Of a stretch of DNA of 36,775 nt, positions 1 to 7,782 are shown in pieces (the stretch's first letter is position 1; each line of letters begins with the position of its first letter). The notes beneath the pieces are model-generated. The model was given only the letters and a program-made list of their open reading frames with translations. It ran no database searches and was not told where the DNA came from. This stretch comes from Kocuria subflava (lineage in GTDB: Bacteria > Actinomycetota > Actinomycetes > Actinomycetales > Micrococcaceae). A program made the translations under genes and the position numbers. Location of the stretch: NCBI RefSeq assembly GCF_012163155.1, contig NZ_JAAVUN010000024.1:1-36775 (forward strand). Direction: 5' to 3'.

Positions 1-159
1 GGCCATCAACCAAACAAAACAATATTTGGTATCAACAAACATGAAACACTATTGAGTTCTCAAACAACAGACCAGTGGAACCAGCACCCACCACAACCGT
101 GATGACCACCAAGAACCCCGGAGGTTTGTGTTGCCCGCCTCAGCGGCCACGGCCAGAAA
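1..159 (-). other. rRNA operon leader (16S upstream region), partial
   Basis: Read on the minus strand, positions 75-45 give the motif TTGTTTGAGAACTCAATAGTG. Actinobacteria conserve this type of sequence in the leader upstream of 16S rRNA and in the 16S-23S spacer, where it belongs to the antitermination/processing region. It is followed by AT-rich sequence up to the window edge. No mature 16S sequence is present. Because a protein gene rather than a 16S gene lies on its upstream side, the leader is more likely than the internal spacer. An rRNA operon should therefore start just left of position 1, transcribed leftward. This rests on remembered family sequence, not on an alignment. Confidence 0.65.
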
Positions 160-188
160 ACCCTACCCGATCCATCTCTGCTTTGCAA
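160..188 (-). promoter_or_regulatory. Predicted rRNA operon promoter
   Basis: On the minus strand a -35-like TTGCAA (183-188) and a -10-like TAGGGT (160-165) are separated by exactly 17 nt. They lie about 85 nt upstream of the rRNA leader motif. The region from 189 to 373 holds no recognisable gene, as expected for the upstream region of an rrn promoter. Additional promoters may be present, but I could not identify them. Confidence 0.45.
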
Positions 189-373
189 CTGCGCTCTGTG
201 CGAGCACGGCGCTACTCACAAAGTTGTGGAGTGCTTGTTTGCCGACCGGCTTGGCCGCCCGAGAAGCGGAGGCGCTCTTTCAAGAAGCTCTCCGGCTCGC
301 GGCGACAGGTGAATACATTACACACCCCGCCAGAGGGCTGCAAGGCGGAGCAGGGCGACTCCCATCACACCGC

Positions 374-2515
374 TCAAGCGTTGAAACGCCGCCGCCGAAT
401 CCGTTCGCTGGCCCCCACCCGATCCAGATACGGAGTGATGCCACCCAGGTACAGGGGCCAGTTGGCACCCAGCACCATGCAGACGTCAACGTCCTCCGGG
501 CGCGCCACCACGCCTTCATCCAACATGATTCCAATTTCCTCAGCCAAGGCGTTCTCCACGGCCTGCAGAAGTTCAACCTGGCTAACCGCGTGCCCGGGTG
601 CGGGGTCGCCGTCGGCAGGTGCAGAAGCGGAGGCACTCTCCACGGTATTTCTTCGCAGCTGCTCCACCGCCGGAACCAAGTAGGTCTCACTGGTCGCCGT
701 GCCTCTTGGGGGAAGAACCTGCGTGAGGCCCGCATCCACCACAGCCTTCATCCACGGCGAGACGTGGAATCGCTGCGGGTAGGCCTGATGCATGCGCTCC
801 CCCACGTGCAGCAGAACGGCCGGGCCCACAAAGTCCAGCAACTGCAACGGCGTCATGGGCAACCCCATCGGATCCAGGGCGTGATCTGCTTCCTTGGGGT
901 CCATGCCCGCATCCAGTGCTTCAAGTACGGGATCGAACATGCGCAGCAGCAGGCGGTTGACCACAAATCCCGGGGCATCAGCCACGCGCACAGCGGTACG
1001 CCGCATGGCGGTGGCCAAGTCAAAGGCGGTGGCCAGTGCAGTGTCTCCGGTGTATTCGGTGGTGATGATCTCCAACAGCGGCGTGGAATCCACGGGGTTG
1101 AACACGTGGAAACCCACAAACCGCTCCGGATTGGGCACGGACTGCGCCATCTCCGTCACGGACAGAGACGACGTGTTGGTGGCCAGCACTGCATCCTGGG
1201 CCACCACCGTGGCCCAGTGGGAGAGCACAGCAGTCTTGATGGACATCTCCTCCGGGGTGGCTTCGATCAAGAAGTCGACGTCAGCAAGGTCTGCATCCTC
1301 ACGAGCACCCGTGACCAGTTGTCCCAAGGTTTCAGCGTCAGCTGAACTCATGCGTCCACGTTCAGCCTGTTGGGCAAACTTGTCCGCCACCCATTGCACG
1401 CCTTCATCCAGGCGCTGCTGGTCAATGTCCGTCAAGACCACGGGGACCTTCAGGGATTGCGCGAACAGTGCCGCCAGCTGACGGGCCATCAGTCCTGCAC
1501 CCACCACGGCCACCTTGCGGACCCCTCGCCCCGGGGCCTCCGGACGGTCCGGAGTCTTGCGGGAGCGTGAGTCCACCAGCCGGAACGTCCGCAAGCTGGC
1601 ACGAGCGATCTCACCAGTGACCAGATCATTGAACGAGGCGATGGCCGCCTGTCCGTTCTCCAGTCGAGTTTGTGTTGCGGCAGCCTCCATCAGATCCAGT
1701 GCCGCCAACGGCGCCGGTGCGGCACCCCGCCAGATCTTGTGGGCTTTGGTGCGCGCACTCTCGATTGCCTTCTGCCACGCGGCCAGCTCATCTGCGCTCA
1801 GCGCACCGACCCCACTGTCTTGGGCGTCGTCGTCGTTGAGGATTTCGACGACGGCCCGCTGCCAGGCATCCTCCCAACCCTCCTGTTTGGGTGAGGCATC
1901 CAGCACAACGTCCAGGAGTCCGAGTTCAAGTGCTTGGGCGGGCTTGACGAACCGGCCCTTGAGGGAGTCGAAGGTGACCATGTTGATGGCGGCCTCGGGG
2001 CCTATCAGGTGAGGCAGGAGGTGGACGCCGCCCCATCCTGGGAAGAATCCCAGGCGACATTCCGGCAGCCCCAGTGGCCCGCCGGCCGCATTGCCGATCC
2101 GGTGGTCCGTGTGCAGTGCGAGTTCAAGACCCCCGCCCAGGGCCTGTCCTGTGATCACGGAGAACGTGGGCACGGTGAGCTCTGCCAGTACTCCAAAGGC
2201 GTGGTACCCGGCGGCGATGAAAGCCTCTGCGTCCCCGCTCTCCTGTGCGTGCCGAATCTCCTCAAGGTTGGCGCCGGCCCCGAAAGATCGCGCGTTGCCC
2301 ACCACCACGACGGCTTCCACAGCGGACTGGTCGATTCCCGCCAGTGCAGCCTGCAGATCCGCCAGCGCCGCTGAACTCCAGATGATGAGACCGCCCGGTT
2401 GGGTCGAGTCCAAACGCACCACGGCCGTTGGGGCTTCCCTGCCCGGGAGGGTGACCTGCTCAACGGCAACGGACACTGCCGCGGGGAACTGTGCGTGGGT
2501 GGCGGGTTGGGGCAT
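374..2515 (-). CDS. fadJ: Fatty-acid oxidation multifunctional protein (enoyl-CoA hydratase / 3-hydroxyacyl-CoA dehydrogenase)
   Basis: This 713-residue protein matches the FadB/FadJ alpha-subunit layout and usual length. It should hydrate trans-2-enoyl-CoA and oxidise the resulting 3-hydroxyacyl-CoA with NAD+ in beta-oxidation. The N-terminal crotonase domain (about 1-290) shows GGGLELAL and GLPE, which carry the two family glutamates. The NAD-binding domain begins near residue 330 with VAVVGAGLM. The dehydrogenase signature GFHVFNPVD and the VVNRLLLRMF helix follow, then the C-terminal 3HCDH domain. The nucleotide-binding loop reads GAGLMA where GxGxMG is usual. The ATG start has an AGGAGA Shine-Dalgarno about 10 nt upstream. 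The partner thiolase (fadA/fadI) is not adjacent on the visible side. The function is confident; the choice between FadB and FadJ is not. Confidence 0.9.
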   Translation of the reverse strand: MPQPATHAQFPAAVSVAVEQVTLPGREAPTAVVRLDSTQPGGLIIWSSAALADLQAALAGIDQSAVEAVVVVGNARSFGAGANLEEIRHAQESGDAEAFIAAGYHAFGVLAELTVPTFSVITGQALGGGLELALHTDHRIGNAAGGPLGLPECRLGFFPGWGGVHLLPHLIGPEAAINMVTFDSLKGRFVKPAQALELGLLDVVLDASPKQEGWEDAWQRAVVEILNDDDAQDSGVGALSADELAAWQKAIESARTKAHKIWRGAAPAPLAALDLMEAAATQTRLENGQAAIASFNDLVTGEIARASLRTFRLVDSRSRKTPDRPEAPGRGVRKVAVVGAGLMARQLAALFAQSLKVPVVLTDIDQQRLDEGVQWVADKFAQQAERGRMSSADAETLGQLVTGAREDADLADVDFLIEATPEEMSIKTAVLSHWATVVAQDAVLATNTSSLSVTEMAQSVPNPERFVGFHVFNPVDSTPLLEIITTEYTGDTALATAFDLATAMRRTAVRVADAPGFVVNRLLLRMFDPVLEALDAGMDPKEADHALDPMGLPMTPLQLLDFVGPAVLLHVGERMHQAYPQRFHVSPWMKAVVDAGLTQVLPPRGTATSETYLVPAVEQLRRNTVESASASAPADGDPAPGHAVSQVELLQAVENALAEEIGIMLDEGVVARPEDVDVCMVLGANWPLYLGGITPYLDRVGASERIRRRRFNA

Positions 2516-2630
2516 CGTGGTCGGTCTCCTGTAAATGCGGCGCCTAACTAAGTGAGTCCGACGGTATCACTAACTTTTGTGACATCACACACGTCACCGG
2601 TGATCGACGACGGGCAGCGCGGCCCCGGGC

Positions 2631-3239
2631 ATGGCACGTAGGCTGATGGTTGTGAAGGACTTGCTGCCCTTGGAAACCGAGCGTCTGTACTTCCGGAGAT
2701 TCACGGAAGCCGACCTGGAAGAAATGCACTCCTATCAGTCCCGCGAGGACTACGCCCAGCACGCCTGGCGTGGTCCGCGCACCTGGGAGCACTCCTACCG
2801 AGTGATTGCCGAGCACCGCGGGCCACGTGCCTTTGTGGGTGACGGCGACTCCGTGCGCTACGCCTTCTCGCCCAAGGACGGCAACGGTGAGCTGTACGGG
2901 GAAATTGTGTTGACCTTGGTGGATGCCGAATCCAAGCAGATCGAGATGGGTTGGGTGGTCAACCCCGCCCACACCGGTCAGGGATTCGCCAAAGAAGCCG
3001 CCACCGGTGCCATCCGAGCCGTGTTCGAACGCTTGGGTGCCCACCGGGTGTTTGCCCGCCTGGATGCCTTGAACGTCAGTTCGGCCAAGGTGTGCGAGAC
3101 CCTGGGCATGCGCCGGGAGGCTGTGTTGAAGGAATCGCACTGGCAGCTCGGTGAATGGCGTGACGAGTACATCTACGCAATCCTGGCCCACGAACTACTG
3201 GGTGATGAGGCAGCGGAAGCGATCTCAGATCCCGCCTGA
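2631..3239 (+). CDS. GNAT-family N-acetyltransferase (RimJ/RimL type)
   Basis: This 202-residue protein starts with the LxTERLxxRxFTEADL pattern typical of RimJ/RimL-like GNAT enzymes. It carries the acetyl-CoA-binding motif region MGWVVNPAHTGQGFAKEA near residues 107-124, followed by the family pattern N(V)SSAKVCETLGMRREA, in which the protein moves from beta 5 to the last helix. It should transfer an acetyl group from acetyl-CoA to an amine; the substrate (ribosomal protein, amino acid or small molecule) cannot be read from sequence. ATG codons at 2631 and 2646 are both possible starts and neither has a strong ribosome-binding site. It stands alone between divergent fadJ and convergent ogt. 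Confidence 0.8.
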   Translation: MARRLMVVKDLLPLETERLYFRRFTEADLEEMHSYQSREDYAQHAWRGPRTWEHSYRVIAEHRGPRAFVGDGDSVRYAFSPKDGNGELYGEIVLTLVDAESKQIEMGWVVNPAHTGQGFAKEAATGAIRAVFERLGAHRVFARLDALNVSSAKVCETLGMRREAVLKESHWQLGEWRDEYIYAILAHELLGDEAAEAISDPA

Positions 3240-3341
3240 TTTTCACTGCGGATTGTCCGCGGCGGAACATCGCCACCAGATTGATGGGCCGACAGCGCGG
3301 CGGTCGAGAACGATCTGGTGCGTAGGAATGCCGTGCAGTTC

Positions 3342-4001
3342 TCAGAACAACTCGGGCTCCTGCGGGAGGGAGCCCTCTGCGGTCAGCAACCAACGCTTGC
3401 GCTCGAGCCCACCGGCGTACCCGGTCAGGGCGCCGGTGGAGCTGACAACCCGGTGGCACGGCAGCACAATGCTCCACGGATTACGCCCCACAGCCTGACC
3501 GACCGCCTGGGCCATGCCTTTTCCACCCATTTGGGCAGCCAGCTCACCATAGGTGGTGGTGGTGCCATGAGGGATCTGACGCAGTTCCTGCCAGACCCTG
3601 GGGCGCAGACCCTGCGGCTTGGAACCGAGAGCCAGGGGCAGATCGAACTCCTGCCGGTCACCGGCCAACCATTCCAGGATCTGTTCCTGGGCTTGTTGCA
3701 AAAGTGAGTTGGCGCCGTTGTCGTGGTGGCCCAGGGTCTCAGCGTCAGGGAAATGCTTTTGGTCCTTGAACCAGACTCCGGTCAGGGCCGGATGGCCGTC
3801 AAAGTCGCCGACTGCCACCACCATCTCCCCCAACACGGTGGTGAACACACGGTGGCATGCGGCCACCGGCGACGACGCAGCCAGGGCCTGCGACTGCGGT
3901 TCTGCTGAGTTCTGGGGCACAAAAGAGCCCTGCCCGGCGGTGCTGGTGCTCTCCATGGTTGACATGATGGCATGAAACAGAGCCGGGCAGGGCCACCTCA
4001 T
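3342..4001 (-). CDS. ogt: Methylated-DNA--protein-cysteine S-methyltransferase
   Basis: The 219-residue protein repairs O6-alkylguanine by transferring the alkyl group irreversibly onto its own cysteine. The active-site motif is LPCHRVV with Cys182 if translation starts at 4001. The helix-turn-helix segment that precedes it (TYGELAAQMGGKGMAQAVGQA) and the trailing GYAGGLERKRWLL are typical of Ogt/MGMT. The ATG at 4001 lies one base after the stop of the upstream DUF4870 gene, which suggests reinitiation coupling. A shorter start at 3965 (MSTMEST) is possible but has no clear Shine-Dalgarno. The first 40 or so residues are not conserved in the family. Only the DNA-binding/catalytic region is diagnostic. 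Confidence 0.88.
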   Translation of the reverse strand: MRWPCPALFHAIMSTMESTSTAGQGSFVPQNSAEPQSQALAASSPVAACHRVFTTVLGEMVVAVGDFDGHPALTGVWFKDQKHFPDAETLGHHDNGANSLLQQAQEQILEWLAGDRQEFDLPLALGSKPQGLRPRVWQELRQIPHGTTTTYGELAAQMGGKGMAQAVGQAVGRNPWSIVLPCHRVVSSTGALTGYAGGLERKRWLLTAEGSLPQEPELF

Positions 4002-4002
4002 G

Positions 4003-4935
4003 TCACTTCAGGATGCCGACCTCAAAGGGATACTTGTAGGCCTCTCCCTTGTTGGCCGCCATGGCACCCAAGATGCCGAACACCACCTGAACAATGAACA
4101 CAATGGTGAGCACCAGACCGGTCAACGGCAGCAGCAACCCCAAGGTCACAATGCCCAGGACCCAGGCAGCGATGCTGATGAGCATGAGAGCAAAGTTGAA
4201 GTTGAAGGAGCCAGCACCCGCCTGACGAACCAGCGGGTCCTTCTCCTTGAACACCAGCCAGAGGATCAACGGGGCCACGAACCCGGCGAACCCTGCCGAG
4301 AGCAGGTAGAGCGCCGGTGCCGCCAGATGGGTCAAGGTGGCCCACAGCCGCGCGTCCTGGGGCTGCATGCCACTGAACTGATACGGGCCGGACTGGTAAC
4401 CCTGCTGCTGGGTCTGCTGGTACCCCTGCTGCTGGCCCTGTGATCCAGTCTGGTGGCCCTGGCCGTTGCCGGAACCGTAGGCAGGTGCGCCGTACTGGGC
4501 TTGACCAGGGGCTCCGTGCTGCGGCTGCCCCGGGACTCCGTACGTGCCTTGGCCCTGGGCCCCGTACGGGTTCTGGTTCTGTGTACCGTACTGCGGCTGA
4601 CTGGCAGCACCGTACTGCGCTTGGCCCTGTGCACCGCTGTGCGGTTGATCCGGGCCGCCGTACTGAGCCTGATCCGCGCCACCGTACTGGGCCTGGCCCG
4701 GGCCACCGTCCTGGGGATGCTGAGCACCTGGGGTCTGGGCGGACTGTGCGGATTGGGCGGACTGTGGGGCCTGCGGGGCCTCCGCCTGATTCGCAGCAGA
4801 TGTGCTGTGCGAACCGTGGCGCTCCCCGCCGGCGGTCTGCCCCGCCTGGGCGGGATGTGAGTCGGCGGGGTGGGGCGCGGCGTCGTCGTTCGAGTTGAAC
4901 TGCGGGGCGCTGGGTGTGGTGTCGTCAGTGCTCAT
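4003..4935 (-). CDS. DUF4870-family membrane protein with Gln/Gly/Tyr-rich repeat domain
   Basis: The 310-residue protein has two halves. Residues about 1-190 are a low-complexity tract of near-repeats such as GQAQYGA, PQYGTQ and QPQHGAPG, rich in Q, G, P, A and Y. The C-terminal 120 residues contain three to four hydrophobic helices with the DUF4870 look (LTHLAAPALYLLSAGF, then FKEKDPLVRQAG and a terminal GEAYKYPFEVGILK). I chose ATG 4935 because CAGGAG sits 9 nt upstream; the frame also opens at a TTG three codons earlier. The function of DUF4870 proteins is unknown. Tyr/Gln/Gly-rich tails of this kind may mediate disordered or condensate-like interactions, which is inference only. It is followed immediately by ogt. 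Confidence 0.8.
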   Translation of the reverse strand: MSTDDTTPSAPQFNSNDDAAPHPADSHPAQAGQTAGGERHGSHSTSAANQAEAPQAPQSAQSAQSAQTPGAQHPQDGGPGQAQYGGADQAQYGGPDQPHSGAQGQAQYGAASQPQYGTQNQNPYGAQGQGTYGVPGQPQHGAPGQAQYGAPAYGSGNGQGHQTGSQGQQQGYQQTQQQGYQSGPYQFSGMQPQDARLWATLTHLAAPALYLLSAGFAGFVAPLILWLVFKEKDPLVRQAGAGSFNFNFALMLISIAAWVLGIVTLGLLLPLTGLVLTIVFIVQVVFGILGAMAANKGEAYKYPFEVGILK

Positions 4936-4964
4936 GATGAGCAACTCCTGAAACTTGAGAGGGT

Positions 4965-4983
4965 GCCGGGTGAGGCACCCGGC
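4965..4983 (-). terminator. Hairpin between metB and the DUF4870 gene
   Basis: A perfect 8-bp inverted repeat, GCCGGGTG / CACCCGGC with a 3-nt loop, lies 39 nt after the metB stop on the minus strand. There is no downstream T-run. It could be a non-canonical actinobacterial terminator or a structure in the leader of the next gene. Confidence 0.45.
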
Positions 4984-5021
4984 TCTTTCCCCTCCCAGCC
5001 TAGAGCCAAGTACCGCTGAGG

Positions 5022-6203
5022 TCAGGATGTGAAGGCCAGCTCCAGATCCTCCAGGTGATCTTCCACGTCCTCGATCCCGACGGAAAGCCGCACCAGGTCA
5101 GTGGGGACAGCGTTCTCCGTACCTGCCACACACCCGTGGGTCATCTGGGACGGCCAGCAAATCAGGGACTCCACCCCACCGAGGGACACGGAGAGCTTGT
5201 ACATCTGGGTGGATTCCGCGAACCGCCGGGCCGCAGCCTCCCCCGCGCGCAGTCGGAAGGAGATCATCCCGCCAAAGCCGTCCATCTGCCGGGCGGCCAG
5301 CTCATGACCAGGATGATCAGGCAGACCCGGATAGAAGACCTGAGAAACTTCCGGCCGCTGAGTCAACCACTGAGCGATCTGACCGGCATTGTGCTGGTGA
5401 CGCTCCATGCGCAATGCCAGAGTTTTGAGCCCGCGCGCTGCCAGATACGTGTCCTGCGGTCCGGCAACGGCACCGGCCGCGAACTGTTGAAAGGCCACCA
5501 ACTCCGCAAGGGTGGAACCCGGGGAGAAACCGTTGACCGCCTCAACATGCCACTCCCGATCCGCCACCACCACCGCGCCACCCAACACGTCCGAATGGCC
5601 GCCCACGTACTTGGTGGTGGAATGCACCGCGGCGTCCGCGCCGAACTCCAGGGGACGCTGCAGGTACGGCGATGCAAAGGTGTTGTCCACCACCAGCAAT
5701 GCGCCGTATTCGTGGGCCAGTTCAGCCAGGCCCGCCAGATCCGCGATACCGAGCAGCGGATTGGTGGGGGTTTCCACCCACACCAGACGAGTTCGGGCCG
5801 TGGCCGCACCACGCACGGCATCAAGATCAGTGACGTCAACCGCGGTGTGCTGCACCTGCCACGGCGCCAGGACCCTGCTGACCAGGCGGTTGGTCCCGCC
5901 GTAACCATCGGCACCCAGGACCACGTGATCCCCGGGGCGCAACACGGCCCGCAACAAGGCGTCCTCTGCTGCAATCCCGGAGGCGAAGGCAAAACCGCTG
6001 GCCCCCTTCTCCAGTGCGCACAACTGCTGTTCGAATCCGTTGCGTGTGGGGTTGGAACCCCGGGAGTACTCATGGCCGTCACGCAGGACGTTGATGCCGT
6101 CCTGCACAAAGGTGGAGGTCTGGTAGATCGGAGGGATAACCGCTCCGGTCAGGCGGTCCGGCTCCTGGCCGGCGTGCACGGCCAGTGTGGTGAAGCCACT
6201 CAT
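5022..6203 (-). CDS. metB: Cystathionine gamma-synthase (Cys/Met metabolism PLP enzyme)
   Basis: The 393-residue protein belongs to the Cys/Met PLP-dependent family and has that family's usual length. The PLP-binding lysine is Lys198 in HSTTKYVGGHSD, with the substrate/cofactor signatures YSRGSNPTR and VETPTNPLL upstream. It most likely joins an activated homoserine to cysteine to give cystathionine (gamma-synthase). Cystathionine gamma-lyase and homocysteine-forming activities cannot be excluded from sequence. Its ATG overlaps the stop of metY in an ATGA, so the two genes are translationally coupled and share the SAM-responsive leader upstream of metY. Confidence 0.87.
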   Translation of the reverse strand: MSGFTTLAVHAGQEPDRLTGAVIPPIYQTSTFVQDGINVLRDGHEYSRGSNPTRNGFEQQLCALEKGASGFAFASGIAAEDALLRAVLRPGDHVVLGADGYGGTNRLVSRVLAPWQVQHTAVDVTDLDAVRGAATARTRLVWVETPTNPLLGIADLAGLAELAHEYGALLVVDNTFASPYLQRPLEFGADAAVHSTTKYVGGHSDVLGGAVVVADREWHVEAVNGFSPGSTLAELVAFQQFAAGAVAGPQDTYLAARGLKTLALRMERHQHNAGQIAQWLTQRPEVSQVFYPGLPDHPGHELAARQMDGFGGMISFRLRAGEAAARRFAESTQMYKLSVSLGGVESLICWPSQMTHGCVAGTENAVPTDLVRLSVGIEDVEDHLEDLELAFTS

Positions 6204-7585
6204 GCGGAGACCTCCTGTGCACCCTGGGCTTGCCGGATCCGGGCGGCATCACCGGTGCGCAACAGTTCATCCAGGGAGGACTGCAGATCCGCAATCAAGT
6301 CATCCAGGGACTCCAGACCCACGGACAGTCGCAGGGTTTCCCAGGTGATGCCACCGGCCAGGCGCTGTTCCTCGTTCAGCCGGCAGTGGGTCATGGCCGC
6401 CGGATGCGCAATCAGCGAGCGCACGTCCCCGATGTTGGCCACCAGTTTGAACAGGCGCAGCGAATCCACGAATGCCGGGACACAGTCCCGGGCGCAGTTC
6501 AGTTCAAAGGCGAACACGGAACCGGTGCCCTGCGGGTAGTCCCGCTGAGCGATCTCCTGATTGGCCGAGCCCTCCACGGCAGGGTGGTGAACAGTGCGGA
6601 CGGCGGGGTGACAGGCCAGGAACCGCGCGATCTGCGTTGCCGAATCCGTGTGCCGACGGACCCTGAGATCCAAGGTTTCCAGGCCCTGAATGATCTGGGA
6701 GGCGTTGAACGGAGAGAGTGTGAGCCCCAGGTCATGAACGAACTTGGCGCGGCACAGGTGAAGGAACGGTGATCCGCCGCGGCACTTGTCCACCAGGCTC
6801 ACATGACCGAAACGTTCACGGGCCTGGGTGAATTGTGGCCACCGCTCGGATTCCCGCTCCCAGTCGAAGCGTCCCGAGTCCACGATCACTCCAGCCAGTG
6901 CTGTTCCGTGGCCACCCAGGAACTTGGTGGCCGAGTGCACCACAATGTCTGCGCCGTGCTCGAACGGGCGGTAGAGCACCGGCGTGGCCAGGGTGTTGTC
7001 CACCACCACCGGGATGCCGTTGTCATGGGCGATCTGGGCAATCGCATCCAGGTCCGCCAGTGTGGACAGCGGGTTGCCAATGGACTCCAGGAAGAACCCA
7101 CGGGTCTGCGGTGTGAGGGCCTGGGCCCACTGCGCTGAGTCCGCGGGATCCACGTAGGTGACGGTGACTCCCAGATCAGCCAAGGTGTCCCCCAGCAGAT
7201 CAACGGTACCACCGTAGATTTTTTCCGAAACCACCAGGTGTTTGCCCGGGCCGGTGCTGACCAGGGCCAGAAGTGCTGCGGCCACGGCGGACTGCCCGGA
7301 GCCCAACGCCAAACCAGCCAGACCGCCCTCCAGATCGGCCACCCGAGTTTCCAGCACCGCCACCGTGGGGTTACCAGTCCTGGAATAGGTGAAGCCCGGT
7401 TGGGTCTGGGCAAACATTGCCGCCGCAGATGCGTGGTCGGGGAACTCGAAGGCCGATGACTGATAGATCGGGACGGGCAGAGTGGCCTGGGTGGGGGCAT
7501 CAGCCGCCCCTGCACGGCCAGCGTGAATCTGGCGGGTGGCCAAGGACGACGAACCGTTGATGTCAGCCGATGGGGAGAGAGTCAT
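6200..7585 (-). CDS. metY: O-acetylhomoserine sulfhydrylase
   Basis: The 461-residue protein has the extended length and motifs of O-acetylhomoserine aminocarboxypropyltransferase, which makes homocysteine directly from O-acetylhomoserine and sulfide. The PLP lysine is Lys221 in [25 protein letters not shown] and ESIGNPL are also typical. The start at ATG 7585 is chosen because GGAG lies 9 nt upstream and because the frame upstream of it has no family character. It lies immediately upstream of metB, so the window encodes both the sulfhydrylation and transsulfuration routes from the same transcript. A SAM-I/IV type riboswitch lies in the 5' leader. Confidence 0.9.
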   Translation of the reverse strand: MTLSPSADINGSSSLATRQIHAGRAGAADAPTQATLPVPIYQSSAFEFPDHASAAAMFAQTQPGFTYSRTGNPTVAVLETRVADLEGGLAGLALGSGQSAVAAALLALVSTGPGKHLVVSEKIYGGTVDLLGDTLADLGVTVTYVDPADSAQWAQALTPQTRGFFLESIGNPLSTLADLDAIAQIAHDNGIPVVVDNTLATPVLYRPFEHGADIVVHSATKFLGGHGTALAGVIVDSGRFDWERESERWPQFTQARERFGHVSLVDKCRGGSPFLHLCRAKFVHDLGLTLSPFNASQIIQGLETLDLRVRRHTDSATQIARFLACHPAVRTVHHPAVEGSANQEIAQRDYPQGTGSVFAFELNCARDCVPAFVDSLRLFKLVANIGDVRSLIAHPAAMTHCRLNEEQRLAGGITWETLRLSVGLESLDDLIADLQSSLDELLRTGDAARIRQAQGAQEVSA

Positions 7586-7596
7586 GCGTAGGAACT

Positions 7597-7635
7597 CCGT
7601 GGTGCAGTGTTCTTGACCTGCACAGTTACCCACGG
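7597..7635 (-). promoter_or_regulatory. metY leader hairpin overlapping the ribosome-binding site
   Basis: Downstream of the SAM aptamer on the minus strand, GTGCAG (7618-7623) pairs with CTGCAC (7602-7607), and CCGTG (7631-7635) pairs with CACGG (7597-7601), with a one-sided bulge between them. The last two stem bases belong to the GGAG ribosome-binding site at 7595-7598. This is the expected form of a translational expression platform that hides the start region of metY. The pairing is seen in the sequence; the switching role is inferred. Confidence 0.55.
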
Positions 7636-7659
7636 GAATGTTCGTGCGCTGCGGGCGTA

Positions 7660-7750
7660 GCAGGCCACTTCGTCATCCGAACCACCCGTGAACATGGGGT
7701 TGGTGTGCGCTCAAGTCGGAGCTTGGCGAACGCATCTCGTGAAGCTCGAT
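7660..7750 (-). promoter_or_regulatory. SAM-I/IV superfamily riboswitch aptamer
   Basis: Read on the minus strand the leader contains the core parts of the SAM-I/SAM-IV fold. Outer helix P1 is GCTTC/GAAGT flanking ACGAG and GGATGA. P2 has paired CAAG/CTTG arms enclosing a CTCCGA loop. P3 is ACC-AA-CCC paired with GGG-T-GGT, which keeps the characteristic AA/U internal loop. The P2 loop TCCGA can pair with TCGGA just before the closing GATGA, the family pseudoknot. The pattern fits SAM-IV (no P4 inside the core) with changed but compensated base pairs. Its location upstream of metY-metB fits: high S-adenosylmethionine should repress. Covariance-model scoring was not possible here. Confidence 0.82.
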
Positions 7751-7751
7751 C

Positions 7752-7782
7752 AGTTTAACCCACCACAAGGTCCCCTGGTCAA
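7752..7782 (-). promoter_or_regulatory. Predicted promoter of metY-metB
   Basis: On the minus strand TTGACC (7777-7782) and TAAACT (7752-7757) are 19 nt apart and end just before the first helix of the SAM aptamer, so the transcript would begin at the riboswitch. The -35 overlaps the stop codon region of the upstream acyltransferase gene. The spacing is slightly long. Confidence 0.45.

Noticed and set aside
128-1345. 405-codon open frame on the plus strand across the rrn leader and fadJ
   Set aside because: It is antisense to fadJ and runs through a promoter region; no protein features.
5055-6539. 494-codon plus-strand open frame opposite metB/metY
   Set aside because: Shadow frame; the minus strand has two PLP enzymes with lysine motifs.
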